From Marasmius tenuissimus (lineage: Eukaryota > Basidiomycota > Agaricomycetes > Agaricales > Marasmiaceae): a stretch of 64,000 nt of DNA. Positions 22,132 through 34,842 of this stretch are shown piece after piece. The stretch covers positions 372,001 to 436,000 of the forward strand of contig JAQOTA010000059.1 of NCBI GenBank assembly GCA_029532415.1. Reading direction: 5' to 3'. The translations under genes were made by a program, and so were the position numbers. Numbering within the stretch: the stretch's first letter is position 1; each line of letters starts with the position of its first letter. Under the pieces are notes generated by a model, which was given only the letters and a program-made list of their open reading frames with translations, did not search any database and was not told the DNA's origin.

Positions 22132-25100
22132 TCACTCCTGTTGGTTAGGAGCGTCGTTAGGTCTCCAAGTACCCAAGCGAGTGCCTTCGCCGCCTTGGCC
22201 ACTCCATTCCTCGTTCCTAAGTTACAAGTTCCCCGTGAGCTATCGAGATATCGGGACGACGAGAACGGTACTCACGACATCGGGTATCCTTGAGGAGCGT
22301 TCAGCTGAGCACGACGAGTCGGGCCGTACCCAACAATTCCTCGTCGGTTGATGACAAGCCCTGGTACCCCACTAGTGTGTGCATCGTAGTCAGTACACGG
22401 GAAGAAAAGAAAAGTACATCGCGCTCACCGCTGCCAGGCGTTCTGATGATCCGCAGTGGAAGGTACCGCTGCGTTTCCTCCATAGGACTCTCCCATCTGA
22501 AACGAGGTACTAGTCAGCATCGCATTCGCAACCTAAAAGATTGGTTTTCCCAAAGACCTACCGGGTGGGTATGGAACGTGGCAACCAAGACAAACCCTGC
22601 TGGAGGTGCACGGCCAGGAGCACGCTCAGGATGCCAAAGGTCGATACCAGCCGCAACGTTGGGCGGAGGCCGAAGCTGGTTCATGGGCCTCGAACGATCG
22701 TCCGGTGCACGACGGATGTAGATACGCGAGGGATCTTTGATGGGACAGCATCGTCAGAGAGAGTCTCGGGATCGTTCGTGTACACATCACGTACTATTCT
22801 GATCAGCGTAGATCCAACCTCCAGTTTCACGAGCGGTGGTACGAGTGTTAAATGAGTCGTTCCAGGCCTCCTGTACATTCCGAACGGAGATTCAATGATC
22901 AATCAACGGGAAAGCTCGAATGTACTGACCTGGAACGCAGCTTGTGCAGTGGTCGATGATGCAATCTCAGCAGCAGAGGGTCCCTCCGCAGCCTGACCTG
23001 CCCATGCTGCTGGAATTTGGGGGAAGTAGTCGGGTTGAGGACGGGGAAGCCAGAACGCATCACAGTACTTGACGCGCTTCTCCAAGAGATGGAGACCACG
23101 GGGAAGACTGGTGCCAACCGTGTCCCTCGAGTGAAGTGACGCGAGGCGGTGGTGCTTCGTCGCGTTGCGGGTGGTACGACGATGACTGGGAGAGATGGTC
23201 GCGTTGATGTGCTCCGGGAGATGTGCAACGGTGGCATTGGGGAACTTGGGCACCAAATTGTCACGTGCGGCGAATTGGGCGGCGGACATGAGACGTGATG
23301 AGCCTACGTGGTGTCAGATATTAGCCAGAAAATTCAAACATCACCGGAAGCATCGCGTACCGCTGCATTCAGCACAACCACCGGTACCAAAGTCCCAGGT
23401 TTTGTCTGTGAAGCGCGTGAGGATGGGCGGAAACGCAGTAGATGACTTTCTGATAGTTACCCTTGGGGCACGGAGGCACACCACACTCTGGATCTTGTGT
23501 CTCGAACACACCCCAGATACCGGCTATAAGGCAAGTCAGACCCACAGTCGCTGTAGTTCAGGAACCGTATAGACGAACTGATATGTTTTTCGCAACGCCT
23601 GTAGATCCATGATCAGCGTTCAAAGTTCGGGAGGTTGTTTCAAAGGACACATACGTTGGCTTGGAGAAATATTCGTCGTCCACCGTGGCATCACGATTAT
23701 TGCAAGCATCCTGCGTTCATTCCCGTGAGGATACCATCCGGTCAAAAAGAGCACAAAACAGCTCACCTCCCACGAGCCGATGATGTCGAACAGCTTGCTG
23801 GACCATTCACGTCGTCCAGTGGTATCGGCACACCCGTTATCCCTGGATCACCAGAGCTCGTCAATACCTTGTTCTAGGAGACCGGTACGCAGGGTTACTC
23901 ACTTGAGATCGCCCCAAGTTCCCTTGCAGCTGGTCAGGTTGAATCCACGTTAGTATGATGAAAGCCGGGAGGGCCTTTATCTTCTTACCTATCATCGTCG
24001 ACAATCCAAACTATGAAGCCAGTCAACATTAGGACACAGCAACGTCCGAGAAATGGTATGGAAACTTACTGCCAATCTCGCCTCCATACCATGATTGATC
24101 CTCGCAGGTGTTCGGTCTACATCGAACGCGTCAGCTCCGCCTCCAAAGGGCTGGATATAGGGAAGAAAACAACGCACTGGTTATACTTCTTCCCGTCGAT
24201 CTCGACGGGTGTAGTTGCACACATCTTGTACCAATCAACGCCTAAAGAACGAAATCAAACGCGTTTCAACGACAGTGTCTTTCTGGCATCGAAGTCGAGC
24301 ACATACCACCCGGAATATCCCTACATCGCGCGTGCAACGTGAGCTGACGGCTCCTTCGAGACAGAACGCATGAGTGGCCACTCACCAAAGACGAGCCCAC
24401 CACCTGTGTTTTCCGAACGAGGTGCATCCATCATCTCCGAGAGACCCCCAGTGGGGCATACAATGTTTATCGTCTGAACTGCTGATGTACCACTTCCCGA
24501 TGACACCTCCACTGAACCCAAGATCTTCGCAAGAATCTGGCCTAGATGCGCAGCCTCAGTAAAGACATGGCCAACTTGAATGAGAATCAAGAAGATACTC
24601 ACGTTTCGTAGCGAACACCATTAATCTCAACGGGTGATTCCTTGCATGCCTTGATCCAATCGTATCCCGAGGGAATGTTCCACAGCCGAGAACGCCATTC
24701 ACGAGTTCCGTAACTGTGGCAATCATTTGATTTTACAGGCTCCGACCTGTGGAAGTCAAGGTCGTCAGAAAGAATTAACCATACGTAGAGGAGCCTCCTA
24801 CCAGTATGCACCGAGATCTTGGTTCAATGGTTCCTTAACTACGATGCCTGGTCCGGGCGTTGCGAAATCTAGTAGAGGCATTTTCTTTATGAGCATCCAG
24901 CATCAAGGTATGAGACGACAAATCAACCGCACCACGAGGAATCTCTTGATCGATAGACCAGATCATACTCTGCATAACTGTCAGTCAGCCGGGTGAACAC
25001 CGTGTAAGAATGCAAAGGCTACGCACTCCACCGAAGCACGTTTCTCCCTATCCGCGAAATCCGTCAGCGAACGAACAAGGGGAAGAGAACGAAAACCACT

Positions 25101-27241
25101 TACAGCCCACTTGGCCTTCGCAGCCCTCGTATCATCATCATCGAATGTGATAAGATCACCCTTATAGGTAAACCACCTCGTCTGAGACTTTTTATGTAAC
25201 ACCGGCCTCAAATCTCCCTCGAGAATGATATCCGTAATCTCAAGACCAGCTAAAACACCACCTACGACCATATGATCAGTCAAACACAAAAAATCCGAAT
25301 TTGAAGGTAAAACTCGACTCACTTTCACCGGTACACTTCCCCTTTGTTCCTCCACCGGTCATATCACAGCCGTACCCGGTACAGGTACTATCTTGGAGTT
25401 TGTAGGTACGCCCGTACCAGGCGAGACCGATGTTGATTTTCTTGAGGTCAACTCCGGCTTTGACGTAGAGCTTGGCGCTGTCTATCATATCCTCGAGAGA
25501 GCTTTGAGGCTGAGCAGTGGAGTTGGCTCCTTCGACGCTGGTGTCCCAAGGACCATCTATGGATCGAGAAAGGGAGAGTTGAGTAAGGGGATGGATTTGG
25601 GGCGAGGGAGACGTACGGTAATCATAGCTCATCATGTTGATGAAATCCAAGTTCTTCGCGATCTTGTCCATCTCAAACCCTTTGAGGAACCAGTAACCGG
25701 CAGGTGTGGCAACCGTAACGAGAGAACTGCCAACTCCAGACTTGAGCTCGCTAAAGAACAACGTCAAGTTCGGTGTATCTTCCGGGGGACCCTGACGTTC
25801 CATCGCAGCGGGGTATTCTGGTAAGTAGCGTGAATAGGCGTTTAGAGAGAAATGACTGGGGGAGCCACACACCGAAGTCGATATCGATCCCATCTATCTT
25901 GTAGCTCGAAATGAAACTCTTAACAGAGTCAATGAACTTGGACCTGTTCGCCGACGACGCAATCATGACCGAGAACCTGTCCTTCGTAGCTCCCTCCGAG
26001 AAAGTCCACCCACCAACGGCAACCAAGACTTTCGTCTTCGTCTTTGCAGCCTTCGTGACCAACTCCTTGAGCCGATCACTGTCAGCGCTGTCGTCGAAGC
26101 CGATGGTGCCGTCGGTTTTGATGATGGCGAAGGCGTAGCTAGAGTAGAGTAAGTCAATCAGTACTGAGCGAGAGAGAGATGAGTATAACGGGAGCCGCAC
26201 ATAACATGAGTCAAGTCACTCAAATCGAGTTGAGCGACCGTAACAGGATCGCAGGTCCTCTTCGCTGCCCAACCGGCGTAGTACCCAACCTTTCGGGTCA
26301 TTTGGGAGCCATCACATTTGGGAAGGGTCGCGTAGCCACAATTGGAGATACTAGAAACAGAACGGAGGGTAAGATCAAGACTGAGCGCGTCAAGACGGAA
26401 GAAACCTACCAAGGCTCCCCGTTCGGCGCAGTCTCACAGAACTCGGAGGTTATACCACAGAATCCAAAGGCAGAGCAACACGCTTTGAGAGGGCAGTCGC
26501 CACGGCTCGGAGATTCGGGACCACATTGGAGATTAGGGTTGACTTGGAAGAAGATCAAGTCAACACCAATCGAAGAAAAACAAAGACACGGACGTCCTTG
26601 GGATAGGTGGAGGGGTTCCGGAGGAGATACAGATGACTTGATTGACTTGGAGACCAGGGCAGCCTTTCCATTTGTATGTCTGATAGGGAAAACATTGTCA
26701 GTGGGATAGACAACGTTCCGACGAGCGCAACTCAGACGTACATTAACGTTGAACTGCTCGATCTGAGCGGCGGTGATACCGTTCTTGCTCCCTATGATCG
26801 CACAGGTGTCATCTTTGATGACCTATGAGAGAGAAAGGAAAGGCGAAGGTGAGTAATAGTCAAGAAGAAGGTAGCTCTGAGCTCACCGTATAAGTCGCGC
26901 ACGACCCGTCGGGGTTCGGCTTTGGCCCAGTTGACGGGAGGTCTCCAGCAGAGACACAGAGTTTTTGACCGAGCTGCAACGCGCCGCAGTCTAATCCTGG
27001 GTTGTACTGATTCAGCTGGTCAACGCTGATCATAGCAGCAGTCTGCAGGCGAGCGAGTTGTGAGTCATTCTTGTCGCGGTGAACACACAAAAAAAGGAAG
27101 ACGTACAGCGATATCCCAACATGTCGAGAAGGGAGAGCCAACAGTGGCGGTCTTACAGTCTGCCGCCAATGTGGTAGGTATGAATGAGAGTAAGGAGAGT
27201 ATAGTTGAGACTGCCGTAACGAAGGCAGCTCGAGGTGCCAT
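22132..27241 (-). CDS. Subgroup C-type GH18 chitinase with LysM, hevein and a C-terminal JAB/DUF4329-like domain
   Basis: ATG at 27239-27241 opens a signal peptide (MAPRAAFVTAVSTILSLLSF). In order follow two LysM-type repeats (about 27170-26640), a hevein-type chitin-binding domain (CGPESPSRGDCPLKACC, about 26545-26400), a GH18 domain with VGYYAGW, VAVGGWTFS and DGIDIDFE spanning an intron (catalytic Glu near 25815), then three Cys modules of about 60 residues (about 24760-23600; pattern GCxSxGxxxW..LW.IPxG). The end of the gene holds Glu in RETGGWIY (22826-22828), HTHP (22562-22573) and STAD (22449-22460), with the stop at 22132-22134. It should be secreted and chitin-binding. LysM-hevein-GH18 proteins include the chitinase subunit of yeast killer toxins, but toxin activity is not shown here. 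It has many introns and some joins are inferred. Confidence 0.75.
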
Positions 27242-27359
27242 CTTCGGAAGACAGCAGAGAAAAGAACGACAAAGGAAGGAAAGACAGATGAATCAACGAG
27301 TAAGTCGATGAGGAGACTTCTACCTCGTCGTCTCTCCGTCTTTTAAAGAAATCCACAAA

Positions 27360-27680
27360 AATCGGCCCTTGCTCAGGCTATCCCCATGTTCTCGATCCAG
27401 GCTCTAACCTGCTCGTTCCGAGAGGCTTGCAACACTGTAATCTGGGTGGGTTAGTGGCGCATCGGGCGTGTATAATTGAACACACTGGTGCCGTTCATCG
27501 GTGCACGAGTTCCATGCGAAACCCTCCAAGGCCGGCTTCCAATGGATCAAGGAATCAAGGAACTGTTCCTAGTGGGCGCTATAGATTTGTTATGCGTTGG
27601 ACTAGTTGATCAACGCTGATCGGACTTCGACGGTCGAATGAGGAAAGGGTTCCGTATAGATGGGTGAACAAAAAGCATGC
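27360..27680 (-). pseudogene. Possible decayed LysM fragment
   Basis: On the minus strand near 27605-27625 the sequence encodes ISVDQLVQ, like ISVDQLNQ in the first LysM repeat of the adjacent chitinase (about 27000-27025). Nothing else is convincing. It could be a scrap of a tandem chitinase copy or chance. Confidence 0.2.
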
Positions 27681-28860
27681 CACCCCCCCTGGTGGCCTCC
27701 CTAAAACAGTATAGTCGCAACAGGGGTACTTCGGAGGGTATACGAGTGTTGAGTTCTGTAACAAAAGAAAACTGATCCGTTACCCGAGATGCGCGTGCAA
27801 TGCACATATTTCAAAAAACCTAGCGGGTACCTTGAAGGCCAGTACGTATGATGGGTCCATGGCCTCCATAAAATCCGATTCGGAATTCGTTCGGGATTCA
27901 GACTTCGCAGAGATTGTACGCGAGTTGAGGGAGAGATCCGGCAAGTGCTCGAGTTATCCATCTTCATTAGCAGATGAAGGAGTCGATCATGCCAGTCGCC
28001 TCATCCATCCCCAGTCCACTGGCAGGGGATGTCCAACTTTACACGTCCGGACAATCTGGTCCCTCGCATCCTCTACCATGCGCGAAATTCATAGCCGGTG
28101 ATACCGGGTTTCATGCATCCATTGATTGCTGATTTACATTTGCTCGCGAATGTTTCCTAAATCTCTGATGGTACTAGAGCTGGCTGCAATTGAGTCGTAA
28201 TATAATGAGACCTGTGATGCCAAGGCTGAAAAATATCTTGACTCACTGCTGACCACGGTAGCGCGCTCAAATTCATCCAAAAACGAGCACCAAAACGAGC
28301 ACCAAAACGAGCACCACAAGCTCTTGAAACGGCAACCTATCTCCTCTCAGCCTCTAAACATTCCAATGCTGAAGGAGGCGAGGTCTGGATCCAAAGATAA
28401 GGAGGCACGATGAGAATTTCGTGGCGGCCTCAGGCAATCGCGTCGTTCGCCATCGGATTCGCAATCTGCATTACTATGCCGGCCCTGGCCCCTGGCATTG
28501 AAGCAGATAGAGTAGCGACGAGAGAGAGAGAGAGAGAGAGAGCGAAAAGACGACAAGAGAAAGATTCTGGAGAGGGTTTGGGCCAGTGAAAAAGAAGCGA
28601 GAAAGCTGCTCACGTCCAAGGTTGCAGGATATTGCGATTTTTCCCACGACCCAGTCTTTCTCTCTCCCACTTAGTATCACTATGGAAACTTTTGGTGCTC
28701 AAGAACTGCGGAGCCTAATATTCCGATTCGAGGAATTTGGCGACACTATTTATCAGTTCTTGCACGCACGCCAATCGCCAAAGAAGAGAATGGTCTTGTG
28801 ATCGCAAGCTGAACATGGGAACCTCGACGAGCGCTAGTCATGACGTTTTCAAGATACAGC
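27681..28860. other. Intergenic, with simple repeats
   Basis: No gene is well supported. It holds three 12-bp tandem units (AAACGAGCACCA, 28281-28316) and an AG dinucleotide run (about 28512-28535). A short ATG reading frame at 28682-28801 could be an upstream exon of the kinase gene, but no splice that joins it was found. Confidence 0.4.
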
Positions 28861-28963
28861 CTGATACAGCATTCTCATAGCCCGAGGGCGACATTGCCTG
28901 ACATGCTGGGATCATTGTTTGGCCTCACGAGCTGACTTCCCACCACCATCTTCTCTCTTCGAT

Positions 28964-30600
28964 ATGGAGTACCCAATGGATTTCTTCACAAACGCACGAA
29001 ACCTTCAAATACGCTATGACTCCAACCATGACCAAGGGCCCAATATGTACCCGCACCACCACGTACACCCGTTCCAAGTCAGCTACGACCTCCCATTCAC
29101 TCCCGTACCTCGTCCACAAAAACTCAAGTTCGAAAATCTCGACAAGCGAGTTCAACGGGAGCTGGAAAATCTTCGAGACATCCTGAAGGACGATACACGA
29201 CGACGAGCACTTGTTGATTTGGAGGGCGATGAAGCACAGTATAAGCTTGATCTACTTCAGTTGGTAAGGAAAATTTGTGTCCTCGGTTATGTTGCACAGC
29301 TTCTTAGCCTTCTCGAATTTCCCAGCTGCTGGAACTTACAGACGAAAAGGACATGCGAACTAGAATATGGAAGGTCTTAACTCGCCTCTCAAAGGATTCA
29401 AATTGTGCTCCAAGGTGTCTCATCATCCGAAAAATTGTGCCCCTTGGAGATCGTCCTATCGGGGGAGGAGGCTACGGGGACGTATGGAAAGGGATGTTCG
29501 GTGACCCTGAAACAGGGCAAGTCGAATGCGCTATCAAAATTGGGAAATTGTACATGGATGAGGATGGTGTCGACGCATATGAGAAGGTCATCAAGGTGCC
29601 TACTCCCCAAAACCTCTACAGATCCATTTGAACTCACTCTGGCCGTCTTCACACAGGGCCATTTGCGAGAGGCGTTACTCTGGGCTCAACTAAAGCACCC
29701 GAATGTCTTACCATTTCTCGGGATGTACTATCGGGATCCCAGCGAAAAAGACCTTTGCCTCGTATCACCGTATATGAAAAACGGCAACCTCGCGAAGTTC
29801 CTCGGGAGAACCAACCCAGAAGACATTGATGATCATGGTCTTGTTAGTCTCACTTCTGAATTTCTGTTTATCACTGCAGACGTACTTATACATAACCTCA
29901 TGCAGGTGCACGACATCACATCAGGAATTGAGTATTTGCACAGCGAAGACATCGTCCACGGCGACCTTAAAGATGTCAGTCTTTTCTCTCTGTACACCGA
30001 TGCCTATTTACACAGTCCTAAAGGCGAACATTCTCATCAGAGGGGACGGGATCCGAGCGTACGCATGCATATGCGACTTTGGTCTTTCTCGCCTTGCGAT
30101 GACCTACGGACTAGGACTTACAATGTCCCGATGGGGAGTAACGCTGGGCTATACAGCACCGGAAGTCCTGTTCGGACAGCTAGCCTCGAAAGAAAGCGAC
30201 ATGTATTCGTACGGACGTCTGTGTTTCTCGGTGAGTTGTCTCGCTGGCCATCCTCTACCTAATTAACACCATACATCAGATCTTATCCAAGCTATACGAT
30301 CTCCCCTCGAGTATAGATCAGAACTCACCTCCGTCTCGACCAAACAACGTACCGGAGGACAAAGAATGGTTGTGGTCTCTCCTCTGTGAGTGCTGGAAGC
30401 GGGATGCTTCAACTCGACCTACTGCACAGGACGCTCTTCAGCGCGTTATCGCGGTGAATGTCGAGATATCTAGAGCCCCGTCTTGGGATGAATCGCTTCA
30501 CTCCAGGATTAGGGGCCACGTGGATATCTATCCACTTCTCAACTACTTGACTGTGTCATCGCGTAGATCTGGGTCTCATGCACCGCAAGAGGAAGAGTGA
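28964..30600 (+). CDS. Protein kinase, tyrosine-kinase-like (TKL) type
   Basis: Six exons join in frame: 28964-29263, 29326-29595, 29657-29842, 29906-29974, 30024-30230 and 30280-30600. The N-terminal part (MEYPMDFFTN..) is non-kinase, with a helical RELENLRDILKDD region. The kinase domain shows the Gly loop IGGGGYGDV, the Lys in CAIKIGK, HPNVLPFLG, the catalytic loop VHGDLKDANIL (split by an intron), CDFGLS, TAPEVLFG and CWKRDASTRPTAQDAL. HGDLK replaces the usual HRDLK, as is common in mushroom TKL kinases. It should be an active Ser/Thr kinase in the cytosol; the substrate is unknown. The 5' end is uncertain, because the frame is open upstream of this ATG to about 28865. Confidence 0.8.
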
Positions 30601-31404
30601 TGTGGGTAGCACCTGGACCTTTAGTTCATGCTCATGTCCAAGTATGGTACCTCCCGTGTAATCGATACTGAGAGTGACTGAATATCTGAAATGGCCGTGA
30701 CCTTGGAACATCGAATCTACTTCATACGACTGGCCCGTGCCTCGCGGCTCGTCTGCATCACGCTACGACTCTTGTGCACTTGACTGTTGTATCCTTCGCG
30801 GACCTCAGCGTATACTCATCCTCGCTCTTTTGAAGCCACTGAAAGACGTATCGTTAGCACCTGCTGCTGCAGTTTTCTCAATATTCACTCTCTTGGTACC
30901 TGTTCATCTGGCTATTGTGGCCATACTGCCCTTTTTTGTAACTATACCTTGTGCAAGCAATTATCTGTGCCTAAATTTGCACCATAACCACCTAGGATTG
31001 CCAATTAGTATTCTCCCAGGAACCTGAAAGTGTGGACCCACATCCGCCCACACGGCACAGCTTGTTCTCGGCGATCGTCCACAGCTGCGCATGCTCATGA
31101 TCGCGCCAAGCCTCCGAGTGTTCTGTTTCGGTTCATTGGGTCCGCGATCCGCGATGGATGTATGATTGAATAACTTCGCCACAACTACGGCGAGTCTACA
31201 CGAGTATCGATACAAAAACTAAAACATTGAAGAGACCAAGAAAGGCAGCTTTGAATCACGTCTGGAGATAGTAATGAAGTGAATAACCATACAAGACTAG
31301 GTTAATGATGTGCGATTACAAAAATGCGGGCGGAGTGGTTCGTAATAACGAAAACCTAATTCTAAAATATATAACACGTATATGAAGAAAGAAATGTAGG
31401 GAGA
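30601..31404. other. Intergenic, nothing recognised
   Basis: This is the convergent spacer between the kinase gene and the CxCxxCxxWEY gene. The small reading frames have no supporting features. Confidence 0.4.
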
Positions 31405-32599
31405 TCAGCTTTTCCTCGACCGTTTGCTCGCTCTAGAGCTTGTCGCAGACCGAGCAGGCTTTGCGGCGTCAAGGATCAGCTTTAACCGTTCCTTCCGTAA
31501 CCCCATCGCCTCGTCCAACCGTCCCAGCACTGCGTCCAGCGAAGGCGCCTCCTCTAGCGAATACTGCTCGAGGACGGGGTCGGATCCATGGTCATCGAAC
31601 GGCTTCTCCGTTTGACGGGCCCAATCTCGAACGCGAGAGTCATCCTTAATGACCTCTACGGTAGGCTCAGGATCGCGCCAAGATTCCGAGTCATCTGAGC
31701 TATCCGAGCAATGACTCGACGATCGTTCCGAGCCCGAGTTCGAGCTAGAACTACAGGTATACTCCCACTTTGTGCAGTCCTGACAACGGCAGCAAGATTC
31801 GGCACCGGGTCGTTTTCGCTTTGGAGAGGTCGGTTTCGGTAGGAAGCGATTATGGGTCCACGTAGGCCATCGAAGCACTATCCTTTGCATGGGCCGGATG
31901 AGAGGTTCCACTAACCAAGGTTGAACGCGATTCCTTCGGAGAGCATGGAGATCTCGATGAAAAACGACAATCAGAGGATGGATCATGGATGTGAATCGAG
32001 GCAGGCTTTCATAAGTTGATGTGTCGAAGTGCAAGGGCGTTGTGGTACCGTCAGGTAGCCGATAGAAAAGAGAGAGGATGTTGTCGATTTCTTTCGTCGG
32101 GAACAAAACGTACTCCCATGGGCCAGATCCAAAGTCCTGCAAACCAGTCAGTCTTGGTCGACGCGAACTATCATGACGCGTACCTCGAACCGTTGACGCT
32201 CATGAACTGAAGTGACCGCCTCGTTATGCTCCATCATAGGCAAAACTTTGTCCAACGTCGACTGCACCGGTGAGAACGCCAGTTTCTGTCGTTTGAAGTA
32301 GTCCACGAGATCTTTGTGGACTGTGTGAGGTCAGTGAACGACCTCTCAGTATGGCATAACATACGTACCAGTGAGTTGGTTCATATCGTTGTCTAGTTCA
32401 AAGCTTGATGAATTCATGCCAAATACCCACTCGAAACGATGTAATTCCTATGTAGATGAAGTGTGAACGACTGAGCAACCATCGAAGGACATTGCAAACG
32501 TACCAGCCTATGGACGAGGTCAAGCTCTTCAATCAGCCTAAATGTTTCCAGTTCTATGACACCGTCTGAACGCGTCGTTATGTCTTGTAATGAGTACAT
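31405..32599 (-). CDS. CxCxxCxxWEY-family protein, copy E
   Basis: ATG at 32597-32599 (MYSLQDITTRSDG). Exon 2 reads ELHRFEWVFGMNSSSFEL and exon 3 reads VHKDLVDYFKRQKLAF then HERQRFE. Exon 4 (about 32142-31405) starts DFGSGPWEYVLFPTK and runs through PDGTTTPLHFD, SPKRKRPGAESCCRCQDC followed by TKWEYT, an acidic Ser run, SRVRDWARQTE and a basic C-terminus. Introns are short GT-AG. No lesion was seen. It is more distant from copies A to D than they are from each other and closest to copy F. The SPKRKRP stretch may be a nuclear localisation signal (inference). Function unknown. Confidence 0.7.
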
Positions 32600-32931
32600 G
32601 AGGGGAGAGTGGTGGGTGCCTGGGAAGATCGTGGTTCAACTTGAACCGTGCGGGATGTGTGACAATAATGTCACAGCCCAACTCGCGATCACGAGACTCT
32701 TGTCTCGCTTGTCACAAACCACCATGTACAATACACCAAGTCGCAAGTACACCACGCATCCCTCATTGTCAGGACCCTGACTCGTATGCACGACTCATTA
32801 TGCGGTCTTAACACTTTTGGGACTATAACAATGACTTCCTTTCCCATTGAAATGTTCGACACGCTGTACCCGTGTCTTATAAGCTTCCCCTGGACTTTCA
32901 GTATCGAGCAAGTTCCTCCTTCCGTTCTGCC

Positions 32932-34842
32932 ATGGATGGCATACTACCTCCATTCTCTTACGTCGCCTCACAACTGATGGAAGATGTCATCGATCATCCC
33001 CAAGCATCGAGTTCCCTGCAACAAACTAACAGCAAACGCCCATCGGAGTTCAGTCCTCTGGCATTCGTATACCCTCCACCAGACGCCACATCCGATGCTC
33101 CTCTGGATGAAGAGTGTGTCGCGCTGGACGACATCGACTTCCAGTACAGCGATACAGATCCATCGGAAGCCTTGGAATACTCGGACCAGAACACTGACGA
33201 TCAAGGGCAGGGACCTCCGACTATGCAAGTATCCCCTTCTCCAACGGACATTCCACAAGCGGCATCTGGTTCCCAATCCCAGCTAGCGAGCGAAGTCGAG
33301 AATGAAGCCACGCCAGCTTTGAAAAAGAACCCCGAGAACTTCGAACCAACACCCCAAACTTGGGCGGTCGGAAGATTATTCAACAAGCCCACTGTCTTGC
33401 ATAAACTCTCCGCTATGCATATCTATGGAGGACTCGGAAATCTCACTTTGCTATCTTGGGCTCTGCATCTCTGTCACGTACTCGCGGTTGCGAGCGAACG
33501 GAAGATGGTGAGTTGTATCTCAGTCCCCTGAATCACAGAGTTCGCTTACCTGGACACGTTTTGCAGCTGGAGAGACTGATGGAGGCGATTGGGGAGGAGG
33601 TCATCAATATACATTCGTCACTCAACTTCTGGATCCGTGAGTATTCAATACAGCTTGTGAATAATGGTTAACGACTCAATCCTCTTCGTTTGTCTCACTA
33701 GTCGCTTCTCACGTCCACTGGGCTGTAGACACAGGTTTGATCAAGATTGTGCCAGATGGTCCCATCATGGACGCCATGGAGACTTATCTCAAAAATCTCC
33801 AGCAATTACGGAAGCAGTACGAGGAGAGGACTATCACGTTGGAGCAGTACCATAGGGCGATCAACGAGGAGCTCAAACCACGACGTATTGCGAGTACCTC
33901 TTGTGTTTCCGTTCTCCTGCGATCAGAATTTAACTGCCGCACAGCGCTTTCCTCCAGCGAACTATCCCTACAAGGTGGTCGGTGTACTGTGTGCAGACGA
34001 TTTCAGAATCTCTCGTCATCTCATTCAAGGCGACGTCGCGGAACCTGACACCCAGACTCTGGACGACGAGGGCCCTTACAAGTTCCAAGTACAAATTAAG
34101 CCTTTTGAAACACCCTTGAAGCGTGTGAGTCCCCTCGCCTCGCAGCTTCGAAAGTGATTACTAACTAACAATCGTTGTGTTGCAGCTAGAGGAAGAACCG
34201 CAGAAATCAAGCCCCGCCGAAACCTTCAAACACCAAAAGAGGTACCAGAAAGTCACTATCGACCCCGACGTTCCACCCAGAATCATCAACCCGGTCAAAT
34301 ACGTTGAGACAGAGATCTTCTGGCTCTCCCAGGATCCTTTCTTTGTGTTGATCAACGTCGGGGAATTCCTCTCCACCCTGCGGACGCGGTTTCTGGACAG
34401 GTATCCGAAGGAAAGTTTCTCAATCCACAAGTTTGTTTCGGACGAGGATCATGCCGAGCTTTTGGAGCAAGCTCTTCGTATCTATGACAGAATCTCGTCA
34501 AAAAATGCGCCCAAGGCTCCTCCGAAGCTTGGTGAAGAGCGAGAGGAAAGAGAGGAAAGACCGATCGGGCGCAGCGGGCGGAGCAGGTTTACACGCACAG
34601 AACTAGAAACGCCCTCAAGGCCTGCTGGATCGAGGACAGGAACACGGTCCAGAGCTGGTACGAGGACTGGGAATCATGAGGAGTCCGAGAGATCTCAGGG
34701 TGCGAGGAAAAGAAAGGCACCCGAAGACGATGGTGACGGCGCGAGCACGTCTCGCCGACGTCCCAGTCCACGTAGGTCGAAGAGGAACAAGGAGGCCCCG
34801 GAAAACGGACTTTATGTACAACCCCCCGGACGCCGACTCTGA
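32932..34842 (+). CDS. Unknown family G, copy 1
   Basis: ATG at 32932-32934 (MDGILPPFSYVASQLMED). The acidic Ser/Pro-rich N-terminal half is followed by the conserved block KPTVLHKLSAMHIYGG, then LLSWALHLCHVLAVAS, the exon LERLMEAIGEEVINIHSSLNFW and the exon LASHVHWAVDTGLIKIVP with a coiled-coil-like tail. Later exons include FPPANYPYKVVGVL and IFWLSQDPFFVLINVGEFL. The C-terminus is Arg/Ser-rich and very basic (nuclear signal likely). The neighbour at 38873-40900 has the same exon plan. The family is not recognised. It lies next to the divergent minus-strand copy E. The splice around 33890-33950 is not certain. Confidence 0.6.

Larger units (their letters stand above)
17194..23594. repeat. 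Segmental duplication, copy 2
   Basis: This is the partner of 1-5773, in the same orientation. Its right limit falls inside an exon of the chitinase gene, just after TATGTTTTTCGCA (ends 23594). It keeps about 840 bp (about 20200-21045) that copy 1 has lost. Confidence 0.85.

Noticed and set aside
27580..27764. A second LysM chitinase gene
   Set aside because: Only six to eight residues match; too little for more than a low-confidence fragment.
28134..28319. Trp/Cys/Ser/Phe repeat peptide (CSFW units) on the minus strand
   Set aside because: It is the translation of a 12-bp simple repeat with no gene context.
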